Origin: Chloroflexota bacterium
Lineage (GTDB): Bacteria > Chloroflexota > Anaerolineae > Promineifilales > Promineifilaceae
Direction of reading: 5' to 3'
DNA: 63,925 nt
Assembly: GCA_022616275.1 (NCBI GenBank)
Contig: JAKEFB010000108.1
Coordinates: 1-63,925, forward strand
The notes under the pieces were generated by a model. The model was not told where the DNA came from, did not search any database, and was given only the letters and a program-made list of their open reading frames with translations. The translations under genes were made by a program, and so were the position numbers. Below, in pieces: positions 44,286 to 52,014 of the stretch. Position 1 is the first letter of the stretch; the number at the start of each line of letters is the position of its first letter.

Positions 44286-45209
44286 ATGAAAGATTTCGAT
44301 CTGCTTGTCATCGGCGAAATTAACCCGGATTTGATCCTCACTGGAGACGACATTGATCCCGCTTATGGGCAAGTTGAGAAACTAGTCGAAGCGGCCGTAC
44401 TCACCATCGGTTCCTCCTCTGTTATCCTGGCCTGTGGCGCCGCCAGGCTCGGCTTGCGGACAGCGTTCATCGGCCTGGTTGGAGACGATGTTTGCGGCCG
44501 CTTCATGCTCGACGCCATGCGGGGGCGAGGCGTCGACACCTCGGCCTGCGTGGTCGATCCGGCCGTAAAGACCGGCATAAGCGTCATTCTGGCTCGCCGG
44601 GATGGGGATCGAGCGGTTCTCACCTTTATGGGTTCCATCTCGGCGCTCAAGCCTGACCATGTCGATACTGCCTTCTTTTCCCGCGCCCGCCACCTGCATG
44701 TTGGCGGCTACTTCTTGCTGGACCAATTGCGCTCAATGCTGCCCGCGCTGTTCCGCGAAGCCCGGCGCCTTGGCCTATCCACCTCGTTGGATACCAACTG
44801 GGATCCCAGGGGGGAGTGGGAGTTAGGCGGCCTGCTGGCACACTGCGACCTCTTCCTGCCCAATGAAACGGAGGCCCGGCAGATTTCCAGACAAACGAAT
44901 CTGCAAAGCGCTGTGGACACGCTGTCAAAAACCGTGCCTATTTTGGCGGTCAAATTGGGCGCGAAAGGAGGGCTGGCAAGGCAAGGCGAGACCATCCTCC
45001 AACTGCCGCCACCGCCGGTCGACATCGTCGACACCATCGGTGCCGGCGATTCATTTGATGCCGGCTTCTTATATGGCTTTCTGCATCATTGGCCGTTGGA
45101 GCGCACCCTTCGATTCGCCCTGGCCTGTGGTTCTCTTTCCACACGAGCCCCCGGTGGTACAGATGCCCAGCCCACCTTGGAACAGGCTAAACAATGGCTA
45201 AAAGAATGA
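44286..45209 (+). CDS. PfkB-family carbohydrate kinase, copy 2
   Basis: 307 residues from ATG 44286 (AGGG 9 bases upstream); an in-frame ATG at 44235 inside the aldolase gene is less likely. Ribokinase motifs: FDLLVIGEINPDLILTG, GLVGDDVCGRFMLDAMRGRGVDTS (about 70-93) and DTIGAGDSFDAGF with catalytic Asp 255. Overall it differs clearly from the first kinase, so the two probably act on different sugars. Placed directly behind the LacD-like aldolase and overlapping the GatZ-type gene, it could be the tagatose- or fructose-phosphate kinase of the pathway (inference). Confidence 0.88.
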   Translation: MKDFDLLVIGEINPDLILTGDDIDPAYGQVEKLVEAAVLTIGSSSVILACGAARLGLRTAFIGLVGDDVCGRFMLDAMRGRGVDTSACVVDPAVKTGISVILARRDGDRAVLTFMGSISALKPDHVDTAFFSRARHLHVGGYFLLDQLRSMLPALFREARRLGLSTSLDTNWDPRGEWELGGLLAHCDLFLPNETEARQISRQTNLQSAVDTLSKTVPILAVKLGAKGGLARQGETILQLPPPPVDIVDTIGAGDSFDAGFLYGFLHHWPLERTLRFALACGSLSTRAPGGTDAQPTLEQAKQWLKE

Positions 45210-46525
45210 CCCATACCTCGCCCTTATTAGAGATGATCGCTGCCCAGAAACGTGGCGAGAGCAAGGGGATCGCTTCCATTTGCTCGGCCAACCCCTGGGT
45301 CATTGAGGCCACGCTGCAGCAGGCCCAGGCTACCGGCGAGCCTGTCCTAATAGAATCCACCTGCAACCAGGTGAATCAATTCGGGGGCTACACAGGCTGG
45401 ACGCCGGCCCAGTTTGTCGCTTACCTTCGGGATTTAGCGGCCCAGCAGGACTTCCCCTTTAACCACATCACCATCGGCGGCGATCACTCAGGTCCCGGCC
45501 CCTGGCAAGACGAACCGGTTGCCGTGGCGATGGAAAAGGCTAAGACTCTGGTTCAGGACTGCGTCCGGGCCGGTTATTCCAAGATTCACCTGGATGCCAG
45601 CATGAAGTGCGCTGGCGACGGTCCTGATCGTCCCCTCGATACCGGGCTCTCGGCCGGTCGGGCGGCCGAACTGGCCCTGGCGGCTGAAACGGCCGTCGCC
45701 CGGCTCTCTTCTGGAGGCGCGGCGCCCTATTATGTGATCGGCACCGAAGTGCCCTTGCCCGGTGGCGCCCAGGAACAAGAAGTGACCCCGTCCGTCACGG
45801 CGACAGGCGACATAGCCGAAACCATTGAGGCCACCAAAGAAGCCTTCCTGAAACGAGGCCTGGAGCAGGCCTGGCAGCGGGTCATAGCTGTCGTGGTGCA
45901 GCCTGGCGTGGAGTATAGTGATGGCGCCTTGTTTGAATACGCTCCCGCCCAGGCGGTCGATCTCGCCCGCTATATCGAGGGCCATGACGGCTTGGTCTAT
46001 GAAGCCCACTCCACCGACTATCAGTCGGCCCACGCCCTACGCCAATTGGTGGTCGATCACTTCGCCATCTTGAAGGTGGGACCAGCGCTGACCTTTGCCC
46101 TCCGCGAAGGGATTTACGCCCTGGCCTGTATGGAAGAGGAGCTGCTGGCCGGGAAGCGCGACGCCGAACCCTCCCGGGTGCTTGAACGTTTGGATGAGGC
46201 CATGTTGGCCAACCCTATCTACTGGCAGAAGTACTATCAGGGAGATGCTCAGGCCTTACATTTAGCCAGGAAATACAGTTTCAGCGATCGGTCTCGTTAT
46301 TATTGGCCCGTTCCGGAGGTGCAATTGGCCTTATCCCGGCTGCTTCAAAATTTGGGGGAGTGGCCGCTGCCCTTGACGCTCTTGAGCCAATATGTGCCGG
46401 TCCAATACGCCCGAATTCGAAGCGGCGAGATAGCCAACGAGCCCCGGGCAATCCTCTTGGATAAGGTCAGAAGAGTGCTTTCGGATTACTCCTATGCTTG
46501 CGGTTATCTGACCGACTCTGCTTGA
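45194..46525 (+). CDS. gatZ: GatZ/KbaZ-type protein (tagatose-bisphosphate aldolase Z family or hexulose-phosphate 4-epimerase)
   Basis: 443 residues, the full GatZ/KbaZ length, with family motifs GIASICSANPWVIEATL (about 25-41), LIESTCNQVNQFGGYTGWTP, ITIGGDHSGPGPW and KIHLDASM, TEVPLPGGAQE, and KVGPALTFALREG. In Enterobacteria GatZ is described as a chaperone-like subunit for the aldolase GatY. No GatY/KbaY gene is here. Stand-alone members from Chloroflexi have, as I recall, been reported to epimerise hexulose 6-phosphates at C4. An ATG at 45206 overlapping the previous stop (ATGA) is an alternative start. Confidence 0.88.
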   Translation: MAKRMTHTSPLLEMIAAQKRGESKGIASICSANPWVIEATLQQAQATGEPVLIESTCNQVNQFGGYTGWTPAQFVAYLRDLAAQQDFPFNHITIGGDHSGPGPWQDEPVAVAMEKAKTLVQDCVRAGYSKIHLDASMKCAGDGPDRPLDTGLSAGRAAELALAAETAVARLSSGGAAPYYVIGTEVPLPGGAQEQEVTPSVTATGDIAETIEATKEAFLKRGLEQAWQRVIAVVVQPGVEYSDGALFEYAPAQAVDLARYIEGHDGLVYEAHSTDYQSAHALRQLVVDHFAILKVGPALTFALREGIYALACMEEELLAGKRDAEPSRVLERLDEAMLANPIYWQKYYQGDAQALHLARKYSFSDRSRYYWPVPEVQLALSRLLQNLGEWPLPLTLLSQYVPVQYARIRSGEIANEPRAILLDKVRRVLSDYSYACGYLTDSA

Positions 46526-46639
46526 ACGCAACCGTTGGCGGATGAGGTGTTGTCCCCTACCAACGAATTTGGCCTAATGTCGGGAGTCGGGTAGGATGCC
46601 AGCGAGCAGCATGACCTGCTTTTCCAGCATCCCCCCGCC

Positions 46640-46673
46640 AAACGGAGCGTGCCACTTTCACAACACTCCGTTT
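46640..46673 (+). terminator. Possible intrinsic terminator after the catabolic operon
   Basis: aaacggag (46640-46647) pairs with ctccgttt (46666-46673) across an 18-base loop and is followed by only a short T run. It lies 115 bases behind the GatZ-type gene. The loop is long, so function is uncertain. Confidence 0.35.
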
Positions 46674-46680
46674 TCCAGCC

Positions 46681-46842
46681 GTCACCCGCTACGACCGGCG
46701 CGAGGAGCGGGCCAAGCAGCAGGCCGCGGCTCTGCTACACGTGCCGTACCAGCGGCGGTTGCTGCCGCCGGCCGCGGCCGAGCAGAGGAGAAGGAACGTT
46801 AAGTTGAATGACCGCCTGAACCAATCGCGGGCGATTGCGTGA
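46681..46842 (+). pseudogene. Tyrosine recombinase (integrase) C-terminal fragment, copy 2
   Basis: The open stretch VTRYDRREERAKQQAAALLHV, PYQRR and a basic tail to the stop at 46840-46842 is the C-terminal end of a phage-type integrase including the nucleophile Tyr. Only 53 codons remain. The DNA is closely related to copy 1 at 22991-23116, which lacks about 35 bases. The remaining sequence of the 487-base gap (46526-47012) holds no other recognised gene. Confidence 0.7.
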
Positions 46843-47012
46843 GCTCTGACGGGTGGCGAGCTGTCCATGGCTTTCATGGTGGCCGGGCGAGCGGTTACAC
46901 GTCCCGCAGACGGTGATACTTCCCAAGTTGTCCAGCCATACCTGCTTCTTGCCAGCAGACCGGGCGCAGTAGTCTGCCGACGACGAAAGCGGCCAGGAAG
47001 CAAAGAGATGCC

Positions 47013-48038
47013 ATGATAAAGACCATTGGGTTCGGTATTCTAGGCGCCGGTGTCGCCGCTGATTACCACCAGCAGGCCATTGCCGCCAATCAGGAGAAGG
47101 GGGCGCGCCTGGTAGCCGTCGGCCATTACGACTCCGACCAGTTTGCCAGCATCAGCCGCCGTTTTGGTGTACCCTGCCTCAGCGAGGAGGCGCTGCTGGC
47201 CCAGCCTGACATTCAAGTCATTTGCCTCTGCACGCCTAGTGGCCAGCACCCGGCGCAGGCGATGGCCGCGGCCCGCGCCGGGAAGCATGTCCTGGTGGAA
47301 AAGCCGATGGCCCTCAGCCTGAGCGACGCCGAGGCCATGAGCACGGCCTGCGCCAAGGCGGGCGTCCAACTGGGTGTCGTCTTGCAGCGGCGGGCCGAGC
47401 TGCTCTTTGGCCAGATTCGCGCGGCCATTGTCACCGGAGAACTGGGCGAGTTAACCCTGGGCATGGTGACGATCCCCTATGTCAGGCCGCCAGCTTACTA
47501 CGCCCAGGCGGCCTGGCGTGGCACCTGGGCTCTGGACGGCGGCGGGGTGCTCATGAACCAGGGCATTCACCTGGTTGATCTGCTCGTCTGGTATATGGGT
47601 GACCCGGTGGAAGTGAAGGCCTATGCTGTCACGCTGCACCGTGACATCGAGGTTGAAGACTCGCTGGCGGCTACCTTGCGTTTTGGCAATGGGGCCATGG
47701 CGACCATTGCCGCCACCACCACGGCCGAGCCCGGCTTTCCGCACCGGCTGGAGATTTACGGCACGCGCGGCGGCGTCCAGGTGGAGGGGGAAAAGGTGAT
47801 CCGCTGGCCAACAGCCCGACCCGGCCAGGTCGCGCCGGCGACAGTGAATTACACAGCCCCGGCCGGGGCGGCCGGTGGCCCGCGCGGTATTCCGGCCACC
47901 GGCCACATCGCTATCGTCGCTGATTTTATTGAGGCCTTGCGAGATGGCCGGCCGCCGCTGGTGGATGGCGCCGAAGGCAGACGCAGCCTGGCGGCCGTGC
48001 TCGCCGTTTACCGGGCCGCCGGATTGCGGCCCCCATGA
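47013..48038 (+). CDS. Gfo/Idh/MocA-family oxidoreductase
   Basis: 341 residues. NAD(P)-binding FGILGAGVAADYHQQAI (about 7-23) and the family signature KHVLVEKPMALS with Lys 97, then the C-terminal sheet domain starting near LGMVTIPYVRPPAYY and the GGGVLMNQGIHLVDLLVW segment holding the catalytic His. Such enzymes oxidise or reduce hydroxyl groups of sugars and inositols. AGGAAG lies about 12 bases before the ATG. It sits between integrase copy 2 and repeat block A, in a place where the left-hand copy of the module has no gene, so it may have been inserted there as cargo. Confidence 0.9.
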   Translation: MIKTIGFGILGAGVAADYHQQAIAANQEKGARLVAVGHYDSDQFASISRRFGVPCLSEEALLAQPDIQVICLCTPSGQHPAQAMAAARAGKHVLVEKPMALSLSDAEAMSTACAKAGVQLGVVLQRRAELLFGQIRAAIVTGELGELTLGMVTIPYVRPPAYYAQAAWRGTWALDGGGVLMNQGIHLVDLLVWYMGDPVEVKAYAVTLHRDIEVEDSLAATLRFGNGAMATIAATTTAEPGFPHRLEIYGTRGGVQVEGEKVIRWPTARPGQVAPATVNYTAPAGAAGGPRGIPATGHIAIVADFIEALRDGRPPLVDGAEGRRSLAAVLAVYRAAGLRPP

Positions 48039-48044
48039 GGAGCT

Positions 48045-48252
48045 ACACAACAACCCTGCGACTTTCACGATCGCTGTCGGTGACGAGGAAGCGACCGACC
48101 TGCGCACCCAACTAGACGACATGGCACGCCGTCACGTGCTGGAAGGCCGAAACCGCATCAATCCCCGCGCCGTCAAGCGAAAAACGGCGAAACACTAAAA
48201 AGATCATCATACTTTATGTATGATAATCTCCTGCACTTCACTACGCTTGCAT
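48045..48252 (+). repeat. Repeat block A, right copy: IS4-like transposase tail plus palindrome
   Basis: Homologous to 23163-23358. The frame FTIAVGDEEATDLRTQLDDMARR, then GRNRINPRAVKRKTAKH and stop at 48196-48198, resembles the last residues of IS4-group transposases. It is fused in frame with sequence just beyond the stop of the oxidoreductase gene but has no start of its own. Confidence 0.6.
48201..48229. repeat. 12-bp palindrome with one mismatch, right copy
   Basis: agatcatcatac, 5-base loop, gtatgataatct; counterpart of the perfect palindrome at 23308-23336, directly after the transposase-like stop. Loop sequences differ although stems are conserved, which suggests selection on structure. 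Confidence 0.65.
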
Positions 48253-48438
48253 CCGGGACGATATTGAGAAGTCCCTGGATGAATCCCGGCGGACCAGCCT
48301 TTTGCCCCAGTTGTATTCTCCTGGAGCACCGGGAAACGGAAGTAGACGCGCACGCACAAGTCGCTCACAGTATATCACCCCTACGACGGCGTTGGGATGG
48401 GAACTGGAACATAAGCCCACGCTCTTTGAGAACAAATG

Positions 48439-48447
48439 TGCTATAAT
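48439..48447 (+). promoter_or_regulatory. Extended -10 promoter TGC-TATAAT, right copy
   Basis: TATAAT at 48442-48447 preceded by TGC, with ATG codons at 48451 and 48454. Identical in layout to 23826-23841, including the gaacaaatgtgc sequence that resembles a LexA box with one mismatch. Confidence 0.55.
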
Positions 48448-48450
48448 TTG

Positions 48451-48741
48451 ATGATGGACCGCTTATCTTCCTCTGAGTCCACCACTGGCAAAAAACACGC
48501 CAATGACCCTGTAGGAGCGCACACCTGGCTAATGCAGGAACAGCAGCGCCTGGCAGAGGAAGTCGGCGAGCCGTTGTTTATAACCATTCGCCTCGTCTAT
48601 GACGGCTTTATCGAGGTGGAGGTGCAAACATTCACCGATCGGCACGGCCTGGCCACCGGCTATTCGTTGCCTGAAACGCTGGCAGCGGCCGTTGAAGCCT
48701 TGCTTTATCTGGACGAGGTTAGAGAGTCTCTCTTTCGGTAA
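48451..48741 (+). CDS. Small conserved protein, leaderless, copy 2
   Basis: 96 residues. From LMQEQQRLAEEVGEPLF to the last residue it matches the copy at 23838-24128 with few changes, whereas the first 30 residues differ strongly. The predicted fold is helix, three strands and C-terminal helix. No family is recognised. Two maintained copies, each with the same leaderless promoter and each behind the same IS-like tail and palindrome, suggest the gene is carried by a mobile element. The first ATG or the second at 48454 may be used. The 209 bases before the promoter (48230-48438) hold no supported gene. Confidence 0.7.
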   Translation: MMDRLSSSESTTGKKHANDPVGAHTWLMQEQQRLAEEVGEPLFITIRLVYDGFIEVEVQTFTDRHGLATGYSLPETLAAAVEALLYLDEVRESLFR

Positions 48742-48920
48742 CCAACCAGAAGTCAACGCCAACAGTTATTTTGGGAAGGATGATCAATATTTGCCGCAAA
48801 TGGCGGTACCGATGCTGAAAGAGGGCAGCAACCAATGGGGGATTCGATAAATGTTGAGCCACGGCAGCATCAGCAGGATGGAGCGTTATCAGGATTTACT
48901 GGGGTGAACTTTTGTATACT

Positions 48921-48952
48921 AAAAAAACAAGGCGAGGCTGTGATGCCTCGCC
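48921..48952 (-). terminator. Intrinsic terminator of the injection-system operon
   Basis: On the minus strand a perfect 8-bp stem ggcgaggc/gcctcgcc with 6-base loop (48931-48952) is followed by ttgttttttt (48930-48921). It lies about 190 bases behind the last gene of the minus-strand operon. There is no T run on the plus side, so it works in one direction. Confidence 0.8.
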
Positions 48953-48953
48953 A

Positions 48954-48978
48954 GTGACATGTCACGGGATTCGAACCC
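48954..48978. other. Palindrome plus tRNA T-arm-like sequence
   Basis: gtgacatgtcac (48954-48965) is a perfect 12-bp palindrome. It is followed by gggattcgaaccc (48966-48978), which on the minus strand reads like a tRNA T loop with stem (GGGTTCGAATCCC). No other tRNA arm or CCA end can be built, so it is at most a tRNA remnant or attachment-site core. The rest of 48742-49139 shows no gene. Confidence 0.35.
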
Positions 48979-49139
48979 TATAGCTCTCTTGCAATAGTCC
49001 GTCACTTTTGGCAAACAGACAGGCCTGACAAGCAGGGAACTGAACTGAACGCTACTTCGCTACAAACTCGCTTGACAGTCTACCTATACCAATAGAATGC
49101 AACATGCACTTGATTTTATACAATATTTGACTGGTAAAG

Positions 49140-51998
49140 TCAAGCAAAATTGCCGCTCAATCCAGACACCAGCGCCGTGACCTGCGCCCGGCGCGCCAGG
49201 TGGCTATTCCGCCGATCGACACTCCAGCTCGGATCCGGGTCCGGCAGGATCTGTACGGCCTGAGCTGCCTGGACCGACACATTGTCCGTGATGATCCATA
49301 ACGGGCGTGGGAAGGTGGTCAAGGGGGTGAAATGCACACCGATGGTAAATCCGGTCATATGGTTACTGCGCACGATCACCCGCCGGTCAACGTGCCCGTA
49401 GACCTTGATGCCTTCGATGCGCATGTTCAGGGTGTTCTTTCCTCGCTGGCAAGTTACGAAATTGTTCTCAATGACCAGGCTGCGGCAGTTACCCACGAAG
49501 ATGCCATGGCGTTCGCCCAGGGCCAGGCCGGGCAGCAATACGTTCACGGTGTTGCCGACGATCAAGGCCGCTGTCAGAACGTCTGGTTGGCCAGGAGCTG
49601 GCTCGGCGTGGCTTAGCCCCAGGTGAATACCCTGAATCACGTTCTGAACCGTGTTGTCCAGCACCCGTACGTCGCCAGCCCGTTGCCCGCCGATCACGAT
49701 TCCCTGAGAGGCTGAGGCCAGCTCTGGTTGGGCGGTTTCGGTGATCACGGCGCGGATGGCAGCCGGGGCATCTGAAGCCGCCCCCCCCTCTGCCTTAAGG
49801 ATCGCTTCAATTGTATCTTTGACGTGTGCATTCACTGCCATCGCATCGGCCGGCTGGCTTAACGGGTGAGCGGCGAACAGCGTCTTCCAGGGGTTATTGA
49901 ACCGGTGCGGCACCAGCGACGAGGCTGTAGCGAAATGCGCGGTGAACTCTCCAAAGTTCACACTGGCGTTGGTCTCGGGCGGCGGCGACGCTCCCGCATC
50001 GGTGATCGTCAAGTTCGACATCACTGCTTTCATCACCAATCCACGGTAGAGCTTGTTCTCCCACCAGTTAGCCGGCGGCTGCGGCGCGGGCACGGTCTGC
50101 ACCAGGTTGTCTTCTATCTGCGAACGGCTCACGTTCACCAGCAGAAGGCCCACCTGGCGGTTTCCCACTTGCAGGTTGCAGCCGCGAATGCGCGCCACTT
50201 CGGCTGGGGTGGTAGGCGCCTGTGGATTGCGCACGGCCAGGCAGGCTGCTGCTCGCGTCAAGCCCGAGGCGCATTTCAGGCTACTATTCTCCACCGTCAC
50301 GCGCGGGCAGTTCAGGAAAGTCAGCGTGCCGTTCAGGTGCTCCGTGGCCGGCTGGCCTGAGCCCAGCTTGCCACTCTCGGCGTACAGGTCGCGCACGCTC
50401 ACACTGTGGCAGTTTTCAAAGCGTAGCGCCGTCTCACTCCCGGCCGCCACGATACGCGTCCCCGGCCCAGCGCCACGTAGCAGGATGTTCCCCTTGTTGT
50501 TCAGTAAAGCCGGCACGTCCAGATCGTAGACACCGGCGTGCAGGCAGATCTGGGCGTCCGTCCCATCTGGCAACCCGGCGAAGGCTGCCGCCAGATCCTG
50601 CCCCGGCACCACTTCCAGCGTGCAGCCGGTACCGTTGCGCTGGCAGAGGATATTGATCGCCTCCTGCACCGTCGTCACCCCCTCCAGGGCGCAGGTGGCA
50701 TTATCGAAGCTAACGTCGCTGGCCGTGATCTCGGTCAGCGCCGGGAACATCGGCCGGCAATCGCTCACGACAGTGAACTGCTGGGTAGCGCTATTGTAAT
50801 CCACCAGTGCCAGCGGGGCGTATTGGTGCTCGATCCCGTGTGGTTTGGCCAGCAGCGCCTGGTTGGAACTGTCCTTTGGCCACTCTAGCGTCCCACCTTC
50901 GGCCGGGTTGGCTCCGGGGTTGAGCGCCGTGCGGGCGGCAAACACCCAATAATCGCCGGCCCGGTAGGTGCCAGCGCTGAACTCGATCTTGATCCCATTT
51001 TCTAGTTCTATCGGCCCGGCCCCCAGGGCGATGCCCTCGCCGGTCGCGCCGGACCCACTCTGGTCCCAGCGCCGCAGCCGTACTGGCCGGCTCATATCCA
51101 GCGCCGGCACGGCTGTCTTCATAGTAATCTCACGTTTGGACGGATCAATTTTGTCAATTTGCAGCAGCGCACCGTGTCCGTCATTTAACTCCATCGGCAG
51201 GTCAATTAGCTCCACCCAATGGTCGTTGGCGAAGCCCAGGACCTCGTCGCGCCCCAGATCCTGCACCGTGACCACCGGCGAGACCGCCGCCGTGACATAG
51301 GTAGCGACTGAGCCGTTCTCACGCGACCATTTAAAGGTCGCCCGGTTGCCGGCGTTGTCCCGTTCGCCACTGCGATGGATTTCCACCCGATAGAACTGGT
51401 TCTCCAGTCCCAAGTAGCCGCTCGTGGCAGGTAGGGCACATAGGTTGGAAGAAGTCGAAACAGGATCGTGGTAGGCCCTCATCATCCCACTCGGGCTGGG
51501 TACGGGCGGCGTATCGGCATCGATAGCGTCGCAGCCGGTCACCGGGTTCGGTGAGAGGCGGATCTGCCAGAAGCTTTGCAGGCGGGTGGTCGTATCGGGG
51601 CCACCCAACGCCGACTCGCGAATCTGCGGGTCTTCGATCGCGGTCACATGCCGCTTCCAGGCGTCGAGATAAACCAGGTAGCGCCCGCCGGCGGAGGGCT
51701 TGGCCGGCGTCACGACACTGGTCAAGTCGTTTTCACAGAGTGTGCCACCGGCGTATAGCCGGCCATTGCCAATGCTCAACTGCTGCCCGCCCCCCGTCAC
51801 ACCTATCTGGAATCCACCGCCTTCCTTAGGCACGCCAGACCAGCCAACCACATCGGTCATCCCGGTCTCGCGTAGATGTGCCTGGATCGCCTGCTCCTCG
51901 TTCCAGTCGGCGTCGGTCAACACGCGCCCCTGCTGCATCAGCACGGCGTCGTAGTGTTTCTGCTCCTCAAAAGAAAGGCGACTGAAATCCCCTTTCAT
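49140..51998 (-). CDS. DUF6519/parallel beta-helix protein, last gene of the eCIS operon
   Basis: 952 residues. The N terminus MKGDFSRLSFEEQKHYDAVLMQQGRVLTDADWNE is the signature of the DUF6519 family found in contractile injection-system clusters. Residues about 1-400 are beta-rich. From about 440 a right-handed beta-helix follows, with repeated short strands and Asn turns (ALRFENCHSVSVRDL, LTFLNCPRVTVENS, LNVSRSQIEDNLVQ, SLVIENNFVTC), interrupted by a helical insert at about 690-760. Such proteins may form the outer baseplate or fibre region that touches target cells (inference). AGGAGG 6 bases before the ATG is the strongest ribosome site of the operon, so many copies may be made. A terminator follows. 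Confidence 0.85.
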   Translation of the reverse strand: MKGDFSRLSFEEQKHYDAVLMQQGRVLTDADWNEEQAIQAHLRETGMTDVVGWSGVPKEGGGFQIGVTGGGQQLSIGNGRLYAGGTLCENDLTSVVTPAKPSAGGRYLVYLDAWKRHVTAIEDPQIRESALGGPDTTTRLQSFWQIRLSPNPVTGCDAIDADTPPVPSPSGMMRAYHDPVSTSSNLCALPATSGYLGLENQFYRVEIHRSGERDNAGNRATFKWSRENGSVATYVTAAVSPVVTVQDLGRDEVLGFANDHWVELIDLPMELNDGHGALLQIDKIDPSKREITMKTAVPALDMSRPVRLRRWDQSGSGATGEGIALGAGPIELENGIKIEFSAGTYRAGDYWVFAARTALNPGANPAEGGTLEWPKDSSNQALLAKPHGIEHQYAPLALVDYNSATQQFTVVSDCRPMFPALTEITASDVSFDNATCALEGVTTVQEAINILCQRNGTGCTLEVVPGQDLAAAFAGLPDGTDAQICLHAGVYDLDVPALLNNKGNILLRGAGPGTRIVAAGSETALRFENCHSVSVRDLYAESGKLGSGQPATEHLNGTLTFLNCPRVTVENSSLKCASGLTRAAACLAVRNPQAPTTPAEVARIRGCNLQVGNRQVGLLLVNVSRSQIEDNLVQTVPAPQPPANWWENKLYRGLVMKAVMSNLTITDAGASPPPETNASVNFGEFTAHFATASSLVPHRFNNPWKTLFAAHPLSQPADAMAVNAHVKDTIEAILKAEGGAASDAPAAIRAVITETAQPELASASQGIVIGGQRAGDVRVLDNTVQNVIQGIHLGLSHAEPAPGQPDVLTAALIVGNTVNVLLPGLALGERHGIFVGNCRSLVIENNFVTCQRGKNTLNMRIEGIKVYGHVDRRVIVRSNHMTGFTIGVHFTPLTTFPRPLWIITDNVSVQAAQAVQILPDPDPSWSVDRRNSHLARRAQVTALVSGLSGNFA

Positions 51999-52014
51999 GT
52001 GCGACCTCCTCTTG

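Noticed and set aside
48954-49030. tRNA gene on the minus strand
   Set aside because: Only the T-loop-like GGGTTCGAATCCC is present. The T stem pairs at just three positions, and D arm, anticodon arm and CCA end cannot be built.
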